A model generated the notes under the pieces. That model ran no database searches. It was not told where the DNA came from and was given only the letters and a program-made list of their open reading frames with translations. A DNA stretch of 64,000 bases from Dacryopinax spathularia (Eukaryota; Basidiomycota; Dacrymycetes; Dacrymycetales; Dacrymycetaceae), in NCBI GenBank assembly GCA_037974965.1, contig JBBPFI010000008.1:744001-808000 (forward strand), read 5' to 3'. Below are positions 12,192 to 23,900 of the stretch, piece by piece. Position numbers and translations under genes: made by a program. Each line of letters begins with the position of its first letter. Position 1 is the stretch's first letter.

Positions 12192-12581
12192 TCACGCCTG
12201 TCTCACAGCACCGGGCTTGGCCCAACAAATGCCATCTTCCACATAGATGCGGAAGTCCGTGAAGGCATTGTTGCCAGGCCGGAAGCGAGGGGCATGACGG
12301 CCCACCAAGGAGATCTTGACCTCCTCCCAACCATTATCCGTCTTGAGGGCGACCTGCTTCGTGCCCCAAACGATATGTGCAAGGTCACCAACCTCGCCCA
12401 CATCATCCGGGGGAAGAGTCTTGCCGGAACCAGTTGTCGTCCACACGCCGTATTCGACTTGTTCAAGGCCATTTGGCATTTTGGCCTGAACAGCCTTGAT
12501 GGTTGGCGTCCCTACATGTGTCACCCATTAGCGTTATCCCGACCACGCTGGCCCAAACGACTCACAATTGACCTTAGGCAT
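12192..12581 (-). CDS. small uncharacterised protein or first exons of the JmjC-like gene
   Basis: Start ATG at 12579-12581 (MPKVN). An intron of about 54 nt containing GGGATAACGC follows, then the exon reading TPTIKAVQAKMPNGLEQ, VWGTKQVALKTDNGWEE and DGICWAKPGAVRQA with a stop at 12192. That makes about 114 residues. I recognise no family. It is immediately upstream of, and on the same strand as, the Cys-cluster exon at about 12087. It could be an independent gene, or the 5' part of the JmjC-like gene if an intron removes its stop. The motif in its intron ties it to the outer element. Confidence 0.4.
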
Positions 12582-12639
12582 CTTGCTACCAAGTCTGAAG
12601 GGGGAGAGGTGTTATTTAAGCGAGAGGGGAAGAGAGGTA

Positions 12640-13138
12640 AGTGGTGAAGGCGTTAGCGGTGTTGAAGGACTTTACGCGTCACCCTGTGCCCATGCTTCTC
12701 ATCTTCTCATGCATAAGCTTCTTCATAGCCACTAGGCCCTTATGAAAGCATCGTCTTCTTTGTAGGGTCCTAGACACAGCCCATCATTAGAAGCATCATC
12801 AAATGGCGCGTCATTGCGGGGTAGGACCCTATTTACCCGTTATGGTCGGGGTTACCCGTTATCCGCCTAAGTCCCTCATTGGCCTCCTCCTCCTAGGGGT
12901 GCTCCTCCTCCTCCTCCTCCTTGTTCTCCTCCTGGTTCTCCTCCTGCTCCTCCTCCTCATCATGATCATCACCGAATAAACTTGTCATCCTCCTCACCAT
13001 CATCACCATTGTCGTTGTTGTCCCCCTCCTCCTACCCCTCATCATCATCATCATCCTCGTCTTCCTCCTCATCCTCATCGTCCTCGTTTTCCTCATCCTT
13101 ATCCTCATCCTCCTTCTCGTGCTCGTCTCACCTTGTCG
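12640..13138. other. low-complexity spacer
   Basis: Noncoding stretch between the small gene and the transposase 3' piece. 12890-13125 is CTCCTC/CATCAT triplet sequence; ORFs in it are low-complexity acidic or basic strings. It contains the variants GTTATGG and GTTACCCGTTATCC of the outer-element motif. Confidence 0.6.
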
Positions 13139-13405
13139 TTAGGATAGAATAAGGTGATTAAACATATGATGGTCGATATAGGGATTGATGACAAACACGT
13201 TACCTTGATCCAATACCGTCTCTGGGCCCCAATGTGTGGGCACATTGGGGCCCATGATGGGGATAAGATGACAAGAGCGTATAATTGATCCGAGAGGGAT
13301 GACTTCCCCTTGGGGGAGGCCATCCACTAGTGGCATCTTTGTCACCTCAGCCAGTCGAGCCGCGTTACCGCCTGCTCAAGGGTTCATCAGGAAATGGCCA
13401 GAAGC
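13139..13405 (-). pseudogene. Plavaka transposase, detached C-terminal piece
   Basis: Minus-strand reading ending in TAA at 13139-13141 with LAEVTKMPLVDGLPQGE, then VIPLGSIIRSCHLIPIMGPN, WGPETVLDQGNVFVINPY and IDHHMF. This is the typical Plavaka C-terminus (compare HIIPLYSVVRNCPLVP and NVLDFWQRFYINSFSDLLTY in the transposase at 48346-51677). It supplies exactly what is missing from the minus-strand transposase at 52122-54882. The two pieces share frame if joined at the GAAGC repeats. One in-frame TGA (13376-13378) lies near the junction; it could be decay or lie in a very short intron. Motif copies at 13198 and 13363 confirm that it belongs to the outer element. Confidence 0.75.
13401..13405. 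repeat. candidate target-site duplication GAAGC, left copy
   Basis: GAAGC precedes the AT-rich left end of the inner element and matches GAAGC at 52122-52126 after its right end. Five bases can match by chance; the support comes from the transposase reading frame, which resumes if one copy is removed. Confidence 0.5.
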
Positions 13406-14510
13406 TATTTAGTGCTAAATAGCAAGTAAAGACTAGAACAAGTATTTAAACAAGCTCAGACCTGTAGTTGTTAGCTCGTGCTCATGGTATAGGTAGTTGT
13501 CAAAGCATAAAGACAGTAAATAGAAAATATTTCCAACTTAGCACCAGAAAGATGAACAATATGCGGGAGGAAAGCAATTTAGCCTAACTAGAGTAGGATT
13601 TAGGCTGGTTAGTGTGCTGAGTTAAAATTCATTCTAGGTAGGGGTAGGGGGTAGTCAACAGCGACTAAATCATGACTAGCTGAACGTAGCCTAGTCTGTT
13701 TTATACGGTTCCAGTCTGCCCTGTGGGGAGTTAGCTCCATCCATCGTATATTATTGAAATTAGGCTAGATAACATGGAGCTGGACTAAAAACTTGGTAAA
13801 ATACGGTATATTTGTGAAATATAGAGTTGAGTTCTAATTATTATATTTATTTATAGTGTATCTTATTATAAGTGGATTATATTTGTTTAAAATCTATTCT
13901 TCTTTTCTTTTCATTGATTTTGATAAATTTTCCCAATTACTTTTAAAAGAAAAAAAGTTTTATAATTACTTCTTTTCATAACAAGGAGAAAATAGAGAAT
14001 TATAGAAACTTTTGAAATAATACATAATAATAATATATGTCTTTTAAATTTAAATTTGTATTTTGATTTTTAGCTACATAAGTTTTTACTTAATTTCCTA
14101 TTTTAATTTATTTTATTTCCTTTCATTATCATATTATACTAATATTTCTCTAAAAATGGGATATATATATTCTTTCTTTCTTTCTTTTTTTTTTCTTTTG
14201 CTTTTTTTTTTTTGTTGTTGTTATTGGGGATGAAAGGTCTGTTTTTCCTAATGGGGTTGAAATTCACGTAGAAATTCATTTTTTTTTTTAATTTGGTATA
14301 AGATATACAGAGTGAGGGAAAGGCAGAGAAGGAAGATTGTGGTCTAGCTTCTAGGATGATAGAAAATTTCGGGATCATCCGCTGCAATACTTTGTCTATC
14401 GTCCTCACTATCCTCTTCCATGGCCATTTGCTGTGGTACTTTTTACATGAGAGTCCTGTGATAAATGTTGCCTTTAGGGATGGTGAGATTGTTGTTGTAC
14501 TATCAGTAGC
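13406..14510. other. AT-rich left subterminal region, no gene
   Basis: Strongly AT-rich noncoding DNA, in contrast with the GC-balanced neighbours. A 20-bp palindrome (GCTATTTAG-TG-CTAAATAGC) lies at 13404-13423. Poly-T/CTTT tracts lie near 14170-14220. The ORF at 14139-14408 is low-complexity Lys/Asn coding and is not a gene. A GGTAGGGGTAGGGGGTAG run near 13640 loosely resembles AGGGTAGGGGGTG (minus strand) in the right AT-rich end. Confidence 0.6.
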
Positions 14511-17027
14511 TCACCGGGCCTTTAAAGCAATGGTATTCAACATTGCGTTACATGCCTGAGGCTCCTTCTGGCGATAGAGGCGGAAGTTCTTGCGAAGAAT
14601 TCGCTTGGCTGCCTTATCTCTCTGGGTGGATTGGAAATGAGTGGTGTTGTGCTCGCCTAGCCTCCAGTCCGAGAGAGCGTGAAAGATCTGGATACTGTTA
14701 GTTGGAAGCAAAGGGGATAGTGAGATCATACTTACTGCTGTGCAGATGGCCATCAAGGCCTCGGAGGGGAAAGGGTTAAAAAATTTGGGGACGGCAAGAG
14801 CATCCCCTGTAGCGCGGGTAGAGTTGTAAAAGCAGTGCCCTGCCACGAAGATGATGGCGTCATGTAAGAAAATCCCCTCAAGCTCCTTGTCCTCATTGAA
14901 AACCTCCACGTTACTGTATATGAAGCGGTAAGCGGGCTGTTCATCCGTGCCGAGCAACCACTCTATGGCCTTGGAAATGCGCTGGCGATCTTTGCCCAAA
15001 GGGGTAATAAAGTGGGCATTTACTGCTTCGGCAGCTTTCACTTTCAGGTTGCTGCGTGCTGACATCATTGACTGGTTGATCTGCGGAAGAAAGTAGCAGG
15101 CTAATGGGAAATGGAATTATTGAATGGCAACATACCACAGCTTTCACTCCTTCTCCATCCTCAATAATGGGATGTCCATGATCCCAAGCCCATTGATTGG
15201 CGTATGTAATAGCAGCCTCCATATTCCACTCGCGCTTGACACGATCCGGCCAGAAACCCCGAGAAACAGCAAAATGGAGAACCCGGTACATGCAAGAGGC
15301 TTCCGAGATTGTCTTCCGCATGGGCATCTTGTAGCCCCCAAGCTGGTCTTTCCTCTTGCCTGGGACGATGTAGGAAACCCTGTCAGAGACCGGCTTTCCA
15401 TTTGAGTTTGAGGATTGAAGCCTTGCTTGCTTCTGGGGTCTCTGCGGAATGAGATGAGAGTGAGAGCAAGTTGCCTAGCTTGCCATGGTATATGCTTACT
15501 GCTATGACTGAGGCCACGGCTCGCTTGCGAGAAGGCTCAATGGGGTCAGACTCAATCTCCTCCCAGTCCTGTTCTCTTTCCTCTTCTTCTGTCTCTGCAA
15601 GGTCATCCTCTTGCCAGCGTCTTGCCTTTTGCGGCCGTGCTGGCAGAGCCTACAAATGCGCTTTGTTCCTTTAGTATTCTCTGCAAGGGCTAATCACCAA
15701 CCTTTTTCCCCAGCCCGGAAGGCTGGGTTTTGCCCATCAGCCCCTTCAGTAAAACAAGCACCTTGGTCATTCGTCAGCCTCATAGGGTGTATGTCGGTAG
15801 AAGTGTGGCAACAGGCCTTTGCTTCCCCATCTGACTCCTCAGCATGATCCTCCAGATCTGTTTCCCCTGTGGACCTTTGCTCAGGCTGCCGCGCATGGTT
15901 CTCTTCCACTTCTAGCTCAGGATCTTCGGAAATTCGTGAAAGGGTGCTATTGCCGGGTGCAACGATTGCTTCAGAGGCTGCGAGGTTTGAGCTGGATTAG
16001 CTATTTCAGCTATAAGATAAGCGCACCTCTGCTAGTCTTGCTTCTCTGTGCCATATCAATAGGATGCTTGCAGGACGGTTCTCAGTATAAGCGTACCGGA
16101 GCAAAGAGCTGTTCCACATCTGTGGGTCTTTGTTTTTGGGAGGTCCCTGAGACCCTGGATGGCCCATGCTTCTGTTTTTGGGAGGTCCCTGAGACCCTGG
16201 ATGGCCCATGCTTCTGCCGGATGTAAGAGGACGGCTGGGAGTGTAACAATGGTAGGCCTTACGGAGACATGAGTGTGGTTAGACTTTTCTCTTCGAACAT
16301 GCACTGGATCTTGGAATATAGCTGGAGACACGCTGTTAAATGCGCGGTTATAGGGGCAAGTCCACATACCAGATTGATCATCATGATCATCATCATGCCC
16401 CTCACCATCATGTTGCTCCTGGTCGAACTCCTCCCCTTCCTCCTTATGATCCATCTCCCCACTTCCAGGCCCACTATAGTCCTCTTCCTTCCCAGTGCCA
16501 CTATAATGACTGCCTATACCAGGAAACCCACGCAGTACCGCAAACTCTTCATCAGTGTCTACTGACTGAACCTCCGGCGTGGCTGCTCTTGTGTAGCTGG
16601 GTTTCCTCATTGAGGTGCTTGTGTGACGGGCAGGGTGACTGGCCGTTTGCTTCAATTTCGCCTGCGATTTCCCAACTCGAGAGCGTGCATCTGCTGTGCC
16701 AGTGAGTGTCTGAGAATGGGTGCAGTGGACCAACGTTGGAGAAGCAGACCTATGGGTTGCAAGTTCAAGCGAGTCCCCGCTTTCCGGTCATAACCCTCCT
16801 TTGTTTTCCCCTTTTGCAGCAGTTCTGGTCATATGGGGAAGGACGTACATTCTTGGTCCGGGTGGATTGTTTTGTCCTCTTGGGAGCAGGTGGTGAGGAG
16901 GGAGGCGGGAGAGCTCTGCCCTGAGGCCGTTGCAGCAGCCTCTCCGGTTCCTCCACTCCTGGGGATGAGGGAATGCCTGCCGCAGGATGTTAGTCAGATC
17001 TGCAAGTGTATAGGGAAATAACTGCAT
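14511..17027 (-). CDS. DUF6532-like protein (inner element)
   Basis: Minus-strand multi-exon gene. The C-terminal two thirds (15327 to 14511) match my memory of the agaricomycete DUF6532 family: NLKVKAAEAVNAHFITP, FLHDAIIFVAGHCFYN, VPKFFNPFPSEALMAICTA and DWRLGEHNTTHFQ. Introns at about 15068-15130 (ending cgcag) and about 14700-14740 (gtaagt...aacag) restore frame. Upstream exons encode an acidic, low-complexity region (EEEEREQDWEEIESDPIEPS; DEEFAVLRGFPGIGS). A plausible first exon begins with the ATG at 17027 (MQLFPYTLADLTN). The upstream joins are uncertain. The outer element has a relative at 58012-59605, so the family travels with Plavaka transposases here. Function unknown. Confidence 0.6.
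16131..16214 (-). repeat. two 42-bp tandem repeats in the DUF6532-like gene
   Basis: Two identical direct copies (16131-16172 and 16173-16214) that encode the 14-residue unit EAWAIQGLRDLPKT twice on the minus strand. The period is a multiple of three, so the frame is kept. Confidence 0.9.
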
Positions 17028-17440
17028 GCCTTGAGTCCTGCGAGACCTCCGTAGAACGGGAGAGCTGCTATCCTAACTGTCCATGAGCAGCCGGCTCAAA
17101 GGCTCCCTAATCTGGAACGGCACACCCCTGTGCGCCTTCCACCACGCGCGCCCATGATGATCTCGTGATAGCAGGAAAGAAAGGGAATGTGCCTGAAAGA
17201 GGATTGGTGAAGGGTGGTGGCCGGCCAGGTGTTGAGGAGCAAAGAAAGTGGTGGGAGGGGGGAAGAGGGAATGTTGGATGGTTTCGCCTGCAGGGTCCAG
17301 TCAACTAGCCAGAGCTCCCCCAGTGGCAGTGTAGACTACGGAGGCTAAAGACACTATATAGTTATCGAAAGTCCCAAGATAGGGAAGGTTGGCTCATCGG
17401 CCCTATACAGCAATTTGCAGCTAGGGAGACCTATACCCAT

Positions 17441-20346
17441 CTATTCAAGATGCCAGCCATTATAATCCCTCTGCCAGCTGCCCCAGCTGCGATCCCCATG
17501 CAGAACGGCAGACCCACGTGCCCCCCGGAAATGCAAATTAAAATGTGTGAGGTCCATTGAGGGGAAGATCACAACATCTCCCGCTTGGGCCTCTACGACA
17601 AGGCCCGCCTCATAAAGGACAATTGCGCCGCCCTCAAACTCTCCAAAGATGAGGAGGGCGCAAACACCTCCCTCGGGGTCTTTATCATCTCGATGGGCGA
17701 GCACGCAGCAGTATAAGTTGAGGACGAATGAGGAGAACGGATAGCAGGGCAAGCTAGTGCTGAGGGGCGACTGCTGAACTAGAGCGGCAAGCACATGGTG
17801 CTCTCGTTGCAGGCGCACCCGAATCTAGAAATGTTGTCAGCGGTCCTTGCGAGAGCGGGCATGGTAAAAAGGGGATACTGTTTCAGTGGCATGATCAATC
17901 CACGGCTGCCAAAACCGCAGCAGGCCTGCATATGCATCTCCATTATCCCTAATATCCTTGCTTGGTCTGGGTGCCCGGGCATGGATATTCCCGCCTTGCA
18001 AAAAGCTGTTTTCTTTGGCATCCGAAGCCCCATCACCCTGAACACCTCAGATGGAAGTAAATGCATATGAGGTTACGCCCCGTACCCTTTGTGAGTACCT
18101 GTTCCAGTAGCTGAATGACTTGAAGGAATACAGGTTATTCTCAGAAGAATTGGTCTGGAAGTTTCGCTCATTCAGAGTTGCCAGCGTGCGAGGCCACAGA
18201 GCTGCACTCTGGTCCTTTGGCACAGAGCCTCGTGCGATAATGTAGCAAATTGGCGCTGGCGTTTTTGCATTGCGCGGCCCCCTCCAGCCATTAATGCAGA
18301 TGTCCTTCCTAACATCTGTCAGTCCGTGGCTGGCGCAAAAGCCATGATGCTGGCTATGGTGTTGACTCACTCTTTTAGCGGTTGCAGACGAACATACCTC
18401 CCTGGCTTGCGCGAGCCGTCCGGGTGGAAGGTGCTGCCAAGCTGGCATTGCATTAGGTCTATGTTGCCGAAGCAAGTACTCTTCTTACCTGTTGCTCGGC
18501 TGCGGCCAGATTCTGCCACGCTGCTGCTTCACTGGCGCAACGCCGCTCTCCTTCTGTCCATTCCTTAGACCTCATCCTGTCCACTGGAGCCTTCTGATGG
18601 CTGGGGTGGCTGAAGTTAAACGCTGTCTGGATGGTAGCAAGTGGGCGTTCGACGGCTGATACAAATTGAGTCTGGTCCAATGGGGCTTCTTCATGTGAAA
18701 AGCATCCATCCGGCTTCGATTCTTGTGAAAGAAGCACCGCCGCCATGGGCAAGGAAGGCTCCCAGGAAAGAATGCGGTCTTGCCCATATGGCTGGTATGG
18801 CTGAATAAGCCTCTGCAAGGTGTTGTCCCTTTCCGGTAATGGGGTATCGCTTGAGGAATCTGAATTAGATAGAGCAACTGCAAGTTTGATCTGCAACCCA
18901 CTTATATCTGAAGTACTCCTGGAAGAAACTGTCTCCTTCACCAATATTTTCATTGAAGGTGCGTCCAAGGACCAGAAGAGGGAATCCTTTCATGAGGGCT
19001 GCGATAGCCGGATATAATCGTTCTGTAAGAGCAACCTTCAACAGCTTCGATGGTCCTGTAGTTCATCAGCTACGTGCAGCTGAACCAAAGGGCATTAAAA
19101 CAGTTACCAATATCGGGCAGTGTCGTAGGTGAGCGAAGGAATCGCGCGATGTCCCGAATCGTGGCCGCATTGCACCTTGCAAAGCTATACCCTTTCCCCA
19201 AGCAGCAGATTATGAGAACGAGGTGTAAGGAACCTGTAACGACTTGTTACTTAGCCCAAAGTGTGGTGCAAGGCAATTGGAGCGCGCCGCACCAGCCTGT
19301 GCCAACCTCGCCCATTTCATGCCCGTGTCTACAGCGTCACTTATTCGGCGTGCCCCACCATCCTCCAAGGTTGAGTGCTCACTTCCTTCAGGGCGAAAGA
19401 ATCTTTCATAAAGCTGGTGTGATGTGAGGGGTTCCCTCTCTCGGATTCTAGCAGAACTGTTTAGGCTGAATAAAGACTACAAGCATGGGGCTCACCTCGT
19501 GACTATGCTTGCCAGCCGCAGCTGCAGCAGGCACTTTGAGAAATACAGCAATTTTGCTTGCGCTTCAGCAAGGGTAATACCACTCCACGCCTGGCGGAGC
19601 TGGAGGCAGGCTTCCCCTCCGCTGAACAAGGAGCTGGTGACCGGTAGGGGAGCTGCAATCCTCGGGTGAAACTGCGCGCCTTCCGCTGCTAATACTTGTC
19701 TGATTGACTTGATATTCTCCTCGAGCCCGACCTGTGCCAGATCGAGAAGCAGCTCCATCAATTCGGATAGAGGCGGCTGCATCGTTGCCGACTCCAGATC
19801 CCGCAGCCGATGATGTATTGGGTTAACCCATCCCCTGCGGTTCGTCTTGGAAAGCATCTTTTCCCTCTTTCTTCTTGTATTTTTGCTGGTCTTTCGTCTT
19901 TTTGTGGGTCTCTCCGCCTCGGAATCGTGTGGCGAAATAATCTTCCCGAAGGTTAATGGGGTGGTGGTGTCTTTTGGTGCTTGCATTGCCATGGGGGTTT
20001 CATCAGCCTCAGCATCCATGTCAGGTTCCTTTCCGTTTCTCGGGGATAGAGGGACAGGTTGTTTCGGTGGTTTGAGTCTTGTGCTCCTGCCGGTCGCTGT
20101 CTCCTCTGTTTGAAGTGGAGGGGTAGATGACGGCGTTCCTTCCAGGGAATCCTCTGCAAACCTTTCGTCCGGCAATTCCATATTCTCGAAAGTTCTTGAC
20201 TGAGGTGCTTGTCCTTGCCCTAACTCCGTTTGTTTTGCGGGACGAATGCTATTGAGCTCCCCTACCGTGAGTGGGCACTCAGGGAGCGCTTCAGCAAAGC
20301 TGATTAGTCGCCGAAGAATATCCTCCTGCTCAGAAGAGAACATCAT
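17441..20346 (-). CDS. TET/JBP-like 2OG-Fe(II) dioxygenase
   Basis: Minus-strand multi-exon gene, start ATG at 20344-20346 (MMFSSEQEDILRRL). The N-terminal half is charged and probably nuclear (PTKRRKTSKNTRRKREK), followed by helical segments. Middle exons at 18968-18047 include QHLPPGRLAQAREVC and CASHGLTDVRKDIC. The C-terminal exon carries the fungal TET/JBP-type core: SSFVLNLYCCVLAHRDDKD (HxD), GEFEGGAIVLYEAGLVV, AGDVVIFPSMDLTHFNLHF (distal H) and RGARGSAVLHGDRSW (2OG-binding Arg). Catalytic residues look complete. Known relatives oxidise 5-methylcytosine or thymine in DNA, and fungal copies are known to expand alongside transposons (Iyer and colleagues, KDZ elements). Palindrome P1 lies 75 bp upstream. 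Exon joins were read by eye. An RNA or other base substrate cannot be excluded. Confidence 0.72.
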
Positions 20347-20420
20347 CGCGGCTATATCTGCCGGGGCACAATGGAGGAGGAAGGAGCAAATGAGGTGAGC
20401 AGTGCGGGCACTGGGCATGA

Positions 20421-20486
20421 GGACCGGTGAAAATTGGTTCCGGACCACCCGCAGGCGGGTGGTCCGGAACCAATTTTCACCGGTCC
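20421..20486. repeat. foldback palindrome P1
   Basis: Perfect inverted repeat with 32-bp arms and a 2-nt spacer (AG), the longest of the family. The core arm is GGTTCCGGACCACCCGC, where the other copies have GCTTCCGG; the change is matched in the opposite arm. It lies 75 bp upstream of the TET/JBP-like start codon. Confidence 0.95.
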
Positions 20487-20986
20487 TTGGTGGCATCAGC
20501 CTTGGGGTTAGGGTTAGGCTGTAGTCAAATAAGGGCTCCATAGGGTATGCTTTGCCAAATTGGCCTCTGACGGGGTGGTGAGGGTTAGGTGTATTATGTG
20601 AGTAACTGAGGTTGTTTTCTCATTCAATTATAACCTGGATGTCAGAGTACCAACTTGATGGTGGCGGCGCTTGAGGGATTTCAGGTTGTCGAGGCCATCC
20701 CGGGGATCTCGTCCCTGGCAGAGGGCACCCACTGCAGAAGGCAGCAGCCTATGGGGCCAGAGGCAGCCCCATGGCAAAGGCACAAGGGCGGGTACGGTAT
20801 AGATTGAAGGAGCCTTGACTAGCATGATACTGTTGACAAGAAACATTGCCCAGAACACGACGTGGCCTCTGCAGAATTGCAGCCCAGCAGGGTTACCCAT
20901 TCCCATCCTTTGCAAGCTCATCTTTTCCCCTCCGCCTCTGCCTGAACTGGCAGTCTTCAGCCAGGCCAGGGCATTTGAATCAACCT
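20487..20986. other. intergenic between TET/JBP-like and JmjC-like B genes
   Basis: No gene supported. GGGTTAGGGTTAGG near 20509 is only two TTAGGG units. ORFs here are shadows. Confidence 0.55.
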
Positions 20987-23900
20987 TCAGTGGTTTCCTC
21001 CTGCTCCTCCTGCTCCTCCTGCTCCTCCTGCTCCTCCTGCTCCTCCTGTTCCTGCTCTTGCTCCTCCTGCTCCTCCTGCTCCTCCTGCTCCGCCTGCTCC
21101 GCCTGCTCCGCCTGCTCCGCCTGCTCCGCCTGCTCCGCCTGCTCCGCCTGCTCCGCCTGCTCCGCCTGCTCCTCCTGCTCCTCCTGCTCCTCGTCCTCCA
21201 TCTCTTCTCTCCAGTGACCCCGGGCTACTTGGACGCTGGCTAGCGCGGAGCTTTTTGAGTGCCATCTTTGCTGCTCCCCTTTTCTTCCTCTGTGGCTTGT
21301 CATGCTCCTGGGAGAGCTCGTCCAACTCCAGCTTCCTCGCTGCTATGAGCAGTGGGGTTACGAATGGGGCCCACACCTCCTTCCCACCCCAGTCCTTGAA
21401 CTGCCGTTCTCCCTTCCAAAGACGACGAAGGACCTCAACTGCTGCCCGGAAGGCCCTGTTGAAGAGTCCAATGTACCTTGGGCTGTGCTGGCAGAGCTTC
21501 CTCCGATGCTCTTCATCCTTGTTATCTCCTCCGAACCACAACATAGTGTGATTCAAGATCATGTACACCAAAGCCCAAACATTCTTCAGATCACACCAGA
21601 TCAAGGAAACTGAAGGAGGAATGAGATGTGGCCGCGGAGGAGAGGAAGGCACACTCACGAGGGCCAGCCTGGAAGTCTTCAGGGCGGTGAGTCCAGCCCG
21701 GCCAATGGAGTGAATGCAGTTCTTCACGCTCATCTATGACCTTGCCCAAATGAATCATGAGGGAAAAGAGAAGCAGATGAAGCTCCGGATCACTGGGTTC
21801 CGACACCTTGCCTCCAAGGACGGTTTGGATAAGACGGGCTTCAAGCGTGTCGGTAAGCTTCAGCATGTTGAAGAAGGGTGTTACTCGAACTATAGAGTGT
21901 TGCAAGGAGAGCACAGAATAGTATTCCGGGCCTAAAAAGCTGGCAAGAATTTTGAGGGAGACGATCAGAAAGTGAAGGCAAGATATGCTTACATGACGTC
22001 CCCGGCTTTCAAGAGAATTCCCGTCCCCTGTACCTTGGAGAGGGCAGCTCGAGGCTCCATGTCAGGGCTGAGGGTTGCCTTTACTTGCTCCCCATCCTGA
22101 ATGATCCAGAGCTGTTCCCCACACACAACCTCCGCAGCAATGCAGGAGCCTCCATAAGGTAGGCCTGGCCGTGTGTATGCCCCAGCACTCTCCCACTGTT
22201 CTCGACAAGCGGCAACGGCGGGAAGCGCGGGGGCGAGCTCCCTTCCCTTGTCACCCGGTCCCAGTACGTCCCAGGCTTTCTGGCTGTGGGCAAAATACCT
22301 AACAAGCAATGAGAAAAATGGATAGGGTTGAAAGGGTAGCCATACTGAAAGCCTGGGACTCTATCTCGCCATGCTGGGCCGGCAGTGCTCCGATAAGATG
22401 GGTTGAAGGTCAGGCGGAGAATTGGGTGGTCTTCCCCTGCAGAGTTGTGTAGTTCCACAAAGTCCTTCCAGGAGATTTTCAGACTATCACAGGGAGGCGA
22501 ACCCTTGCAGTAGGGCTTAAAGTCTTCCGGAAGCTCCGATTGTACTGGGATGAAGAAAACGTAAGCCTCCGATGCTAGGCTAATGGATGACATACCTTCA
22601 GCCCAGCTCTCCATACTGGGATCCAGAAAATCATCCAACTCCTCCCAGACTGGAGCAAAAGTTGCACCGGCTCTCTGCGATGGGCCAGCCTTCAAGACAA
22701 TTGCAATGGTTTCATGGAATGCGAAGGAGGATTCCGCCAAGGCTGGCGTGGGAGGGTTGCAGAGGGAGGCCAGCAGGTAGTGAATGCCGTTATAGTTTTG
22801 TCCCCCCGACGGGGTGCTTAGGTCGACAAGTTGGACTATTGAGTGTTCTTCCAGCTCACAAACGCTGCGGGAGGTCCATTGCTAGCAGAATTTAGCCTTT
22901 GTCCACAGAAGTCATCAACCTCTCTCACATTGAAGGGGCCTGGGCGCAAGCGGAATGGGATGGAAGTTTGGGCTCCAGTGTTCGATTTGAAACTGAAATA
23001 CTTAACGCCCTGCTACACTAGGTTATTCTGGAAGGGGTTCAGGCAGGAGCAGCTTGCCTGGTCTTTGAGCGCGGCCTTCTTTGTAAATTTTCCGAGTGAA
23101 GCTACCAGGCTAGCAACATCCATTTTCGGAGCTTTTTTGGCCTTCGCAGGAGTGCCCAAGAGCACGTTGCCCTGGAAGGAGGCCATCAGCAAAGGGTGTG
23201 GATGGTAGGTTGAGCTGCACTTACCCAGGAGCCAAAGTAATGAGTGCAAATCCCAGACAAATCTTCGAAGGGGGGACTGCGATCTTTCATCAATCTGGCC
23301 ACTCGGGAGGTGTCGGAGGCATGGGGGGCCACCCTATGAACCTTGGCCGCAAGGTAGCTGCGAATGGTATGAAGAACAACAGGGGTGCCCCCTTCTGCAG
23401 TCTTTCTTTTTTTCGACTTCTCCCTCTCCATGTCTCTGCCCTCATCCTTCTGCCGCTCTCTGTTCTTCTGCTTCTTCCTTTGGTGGGGCGCTTTGCCCTG
23501 CACCTCCGCGTCCTTCTCGGTCTCACTCTCTTCGCTCTCACTCCCGCTCTTTCTCTCTCTCCACCTTCCCTTCAGCTTCTTCTTGTCGGGTGGGGCTGCG
23601 CCCTCCACCTGACTCTCATTGCCCTCTGCGTTGTCGGCCCCTACATTAGTTTTTTCATGGCCTTCATCCTCATTTCCTTTTGCAGTGGGTGGTACATCAT
23701 CCTGCTGCATCCTTATGTCTCCAATTTCCTGGGTGGACGAGGGCGCAGCCTGGTGCTGAGGGCTGGGTACGACAGAAGTGGTGGTTGGGCTGGGTGATCT
23801 CCGGCTGATGCCATGCGTGCCGGGATGAGGGGTCGTGGGGGAAGGAGCGTGGGAGGCTTGCGTGGCGGGTGAGGATGTCTTGCTGACAGGTGGTTCCGTC

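Larger units (their letters stand above)
9772..13369. repeat. GGTAACG/CGTTACC motif cluster, left (15 copies)
   Basis: Exact copies start at 9772, 9783, 10283, 10312, 10655, 10742, 10905, 11008, 11143, 11227, 11354, 11614, 12141, 13198 and 13363, on both strands. Many extend to GGTAACGC. They occur in codons, introns and noncoding DNA alike. One-base variants (GATAACGC, GTTATCCC, GTTACCCG) add to the density. Confidence 0.85.

Noticed and set aside
12893-13108. Acidic/Met-Arg ORF on the minus strand
   Set aside because: Translation of CTC/CAT triplet low complexity; no gene evidence.
14139-14408. Lys-rich ORF in the AT-rich end
   Set aside because: Poly-A/T driven, no homology.
20505-20522. 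Telomere-like GGGTTAGGGTTAGG
   Set aside because: Only two units, inside ordinary sequence; not evidence for a chromosome end or internal telomere array.
20815-21243. Leu-rich and Cys/Ser-rich ORFs (possible membrane protein)
   Set aside because: Antisense translations of the nine-base Gly-Gly-Ala coding repeat.
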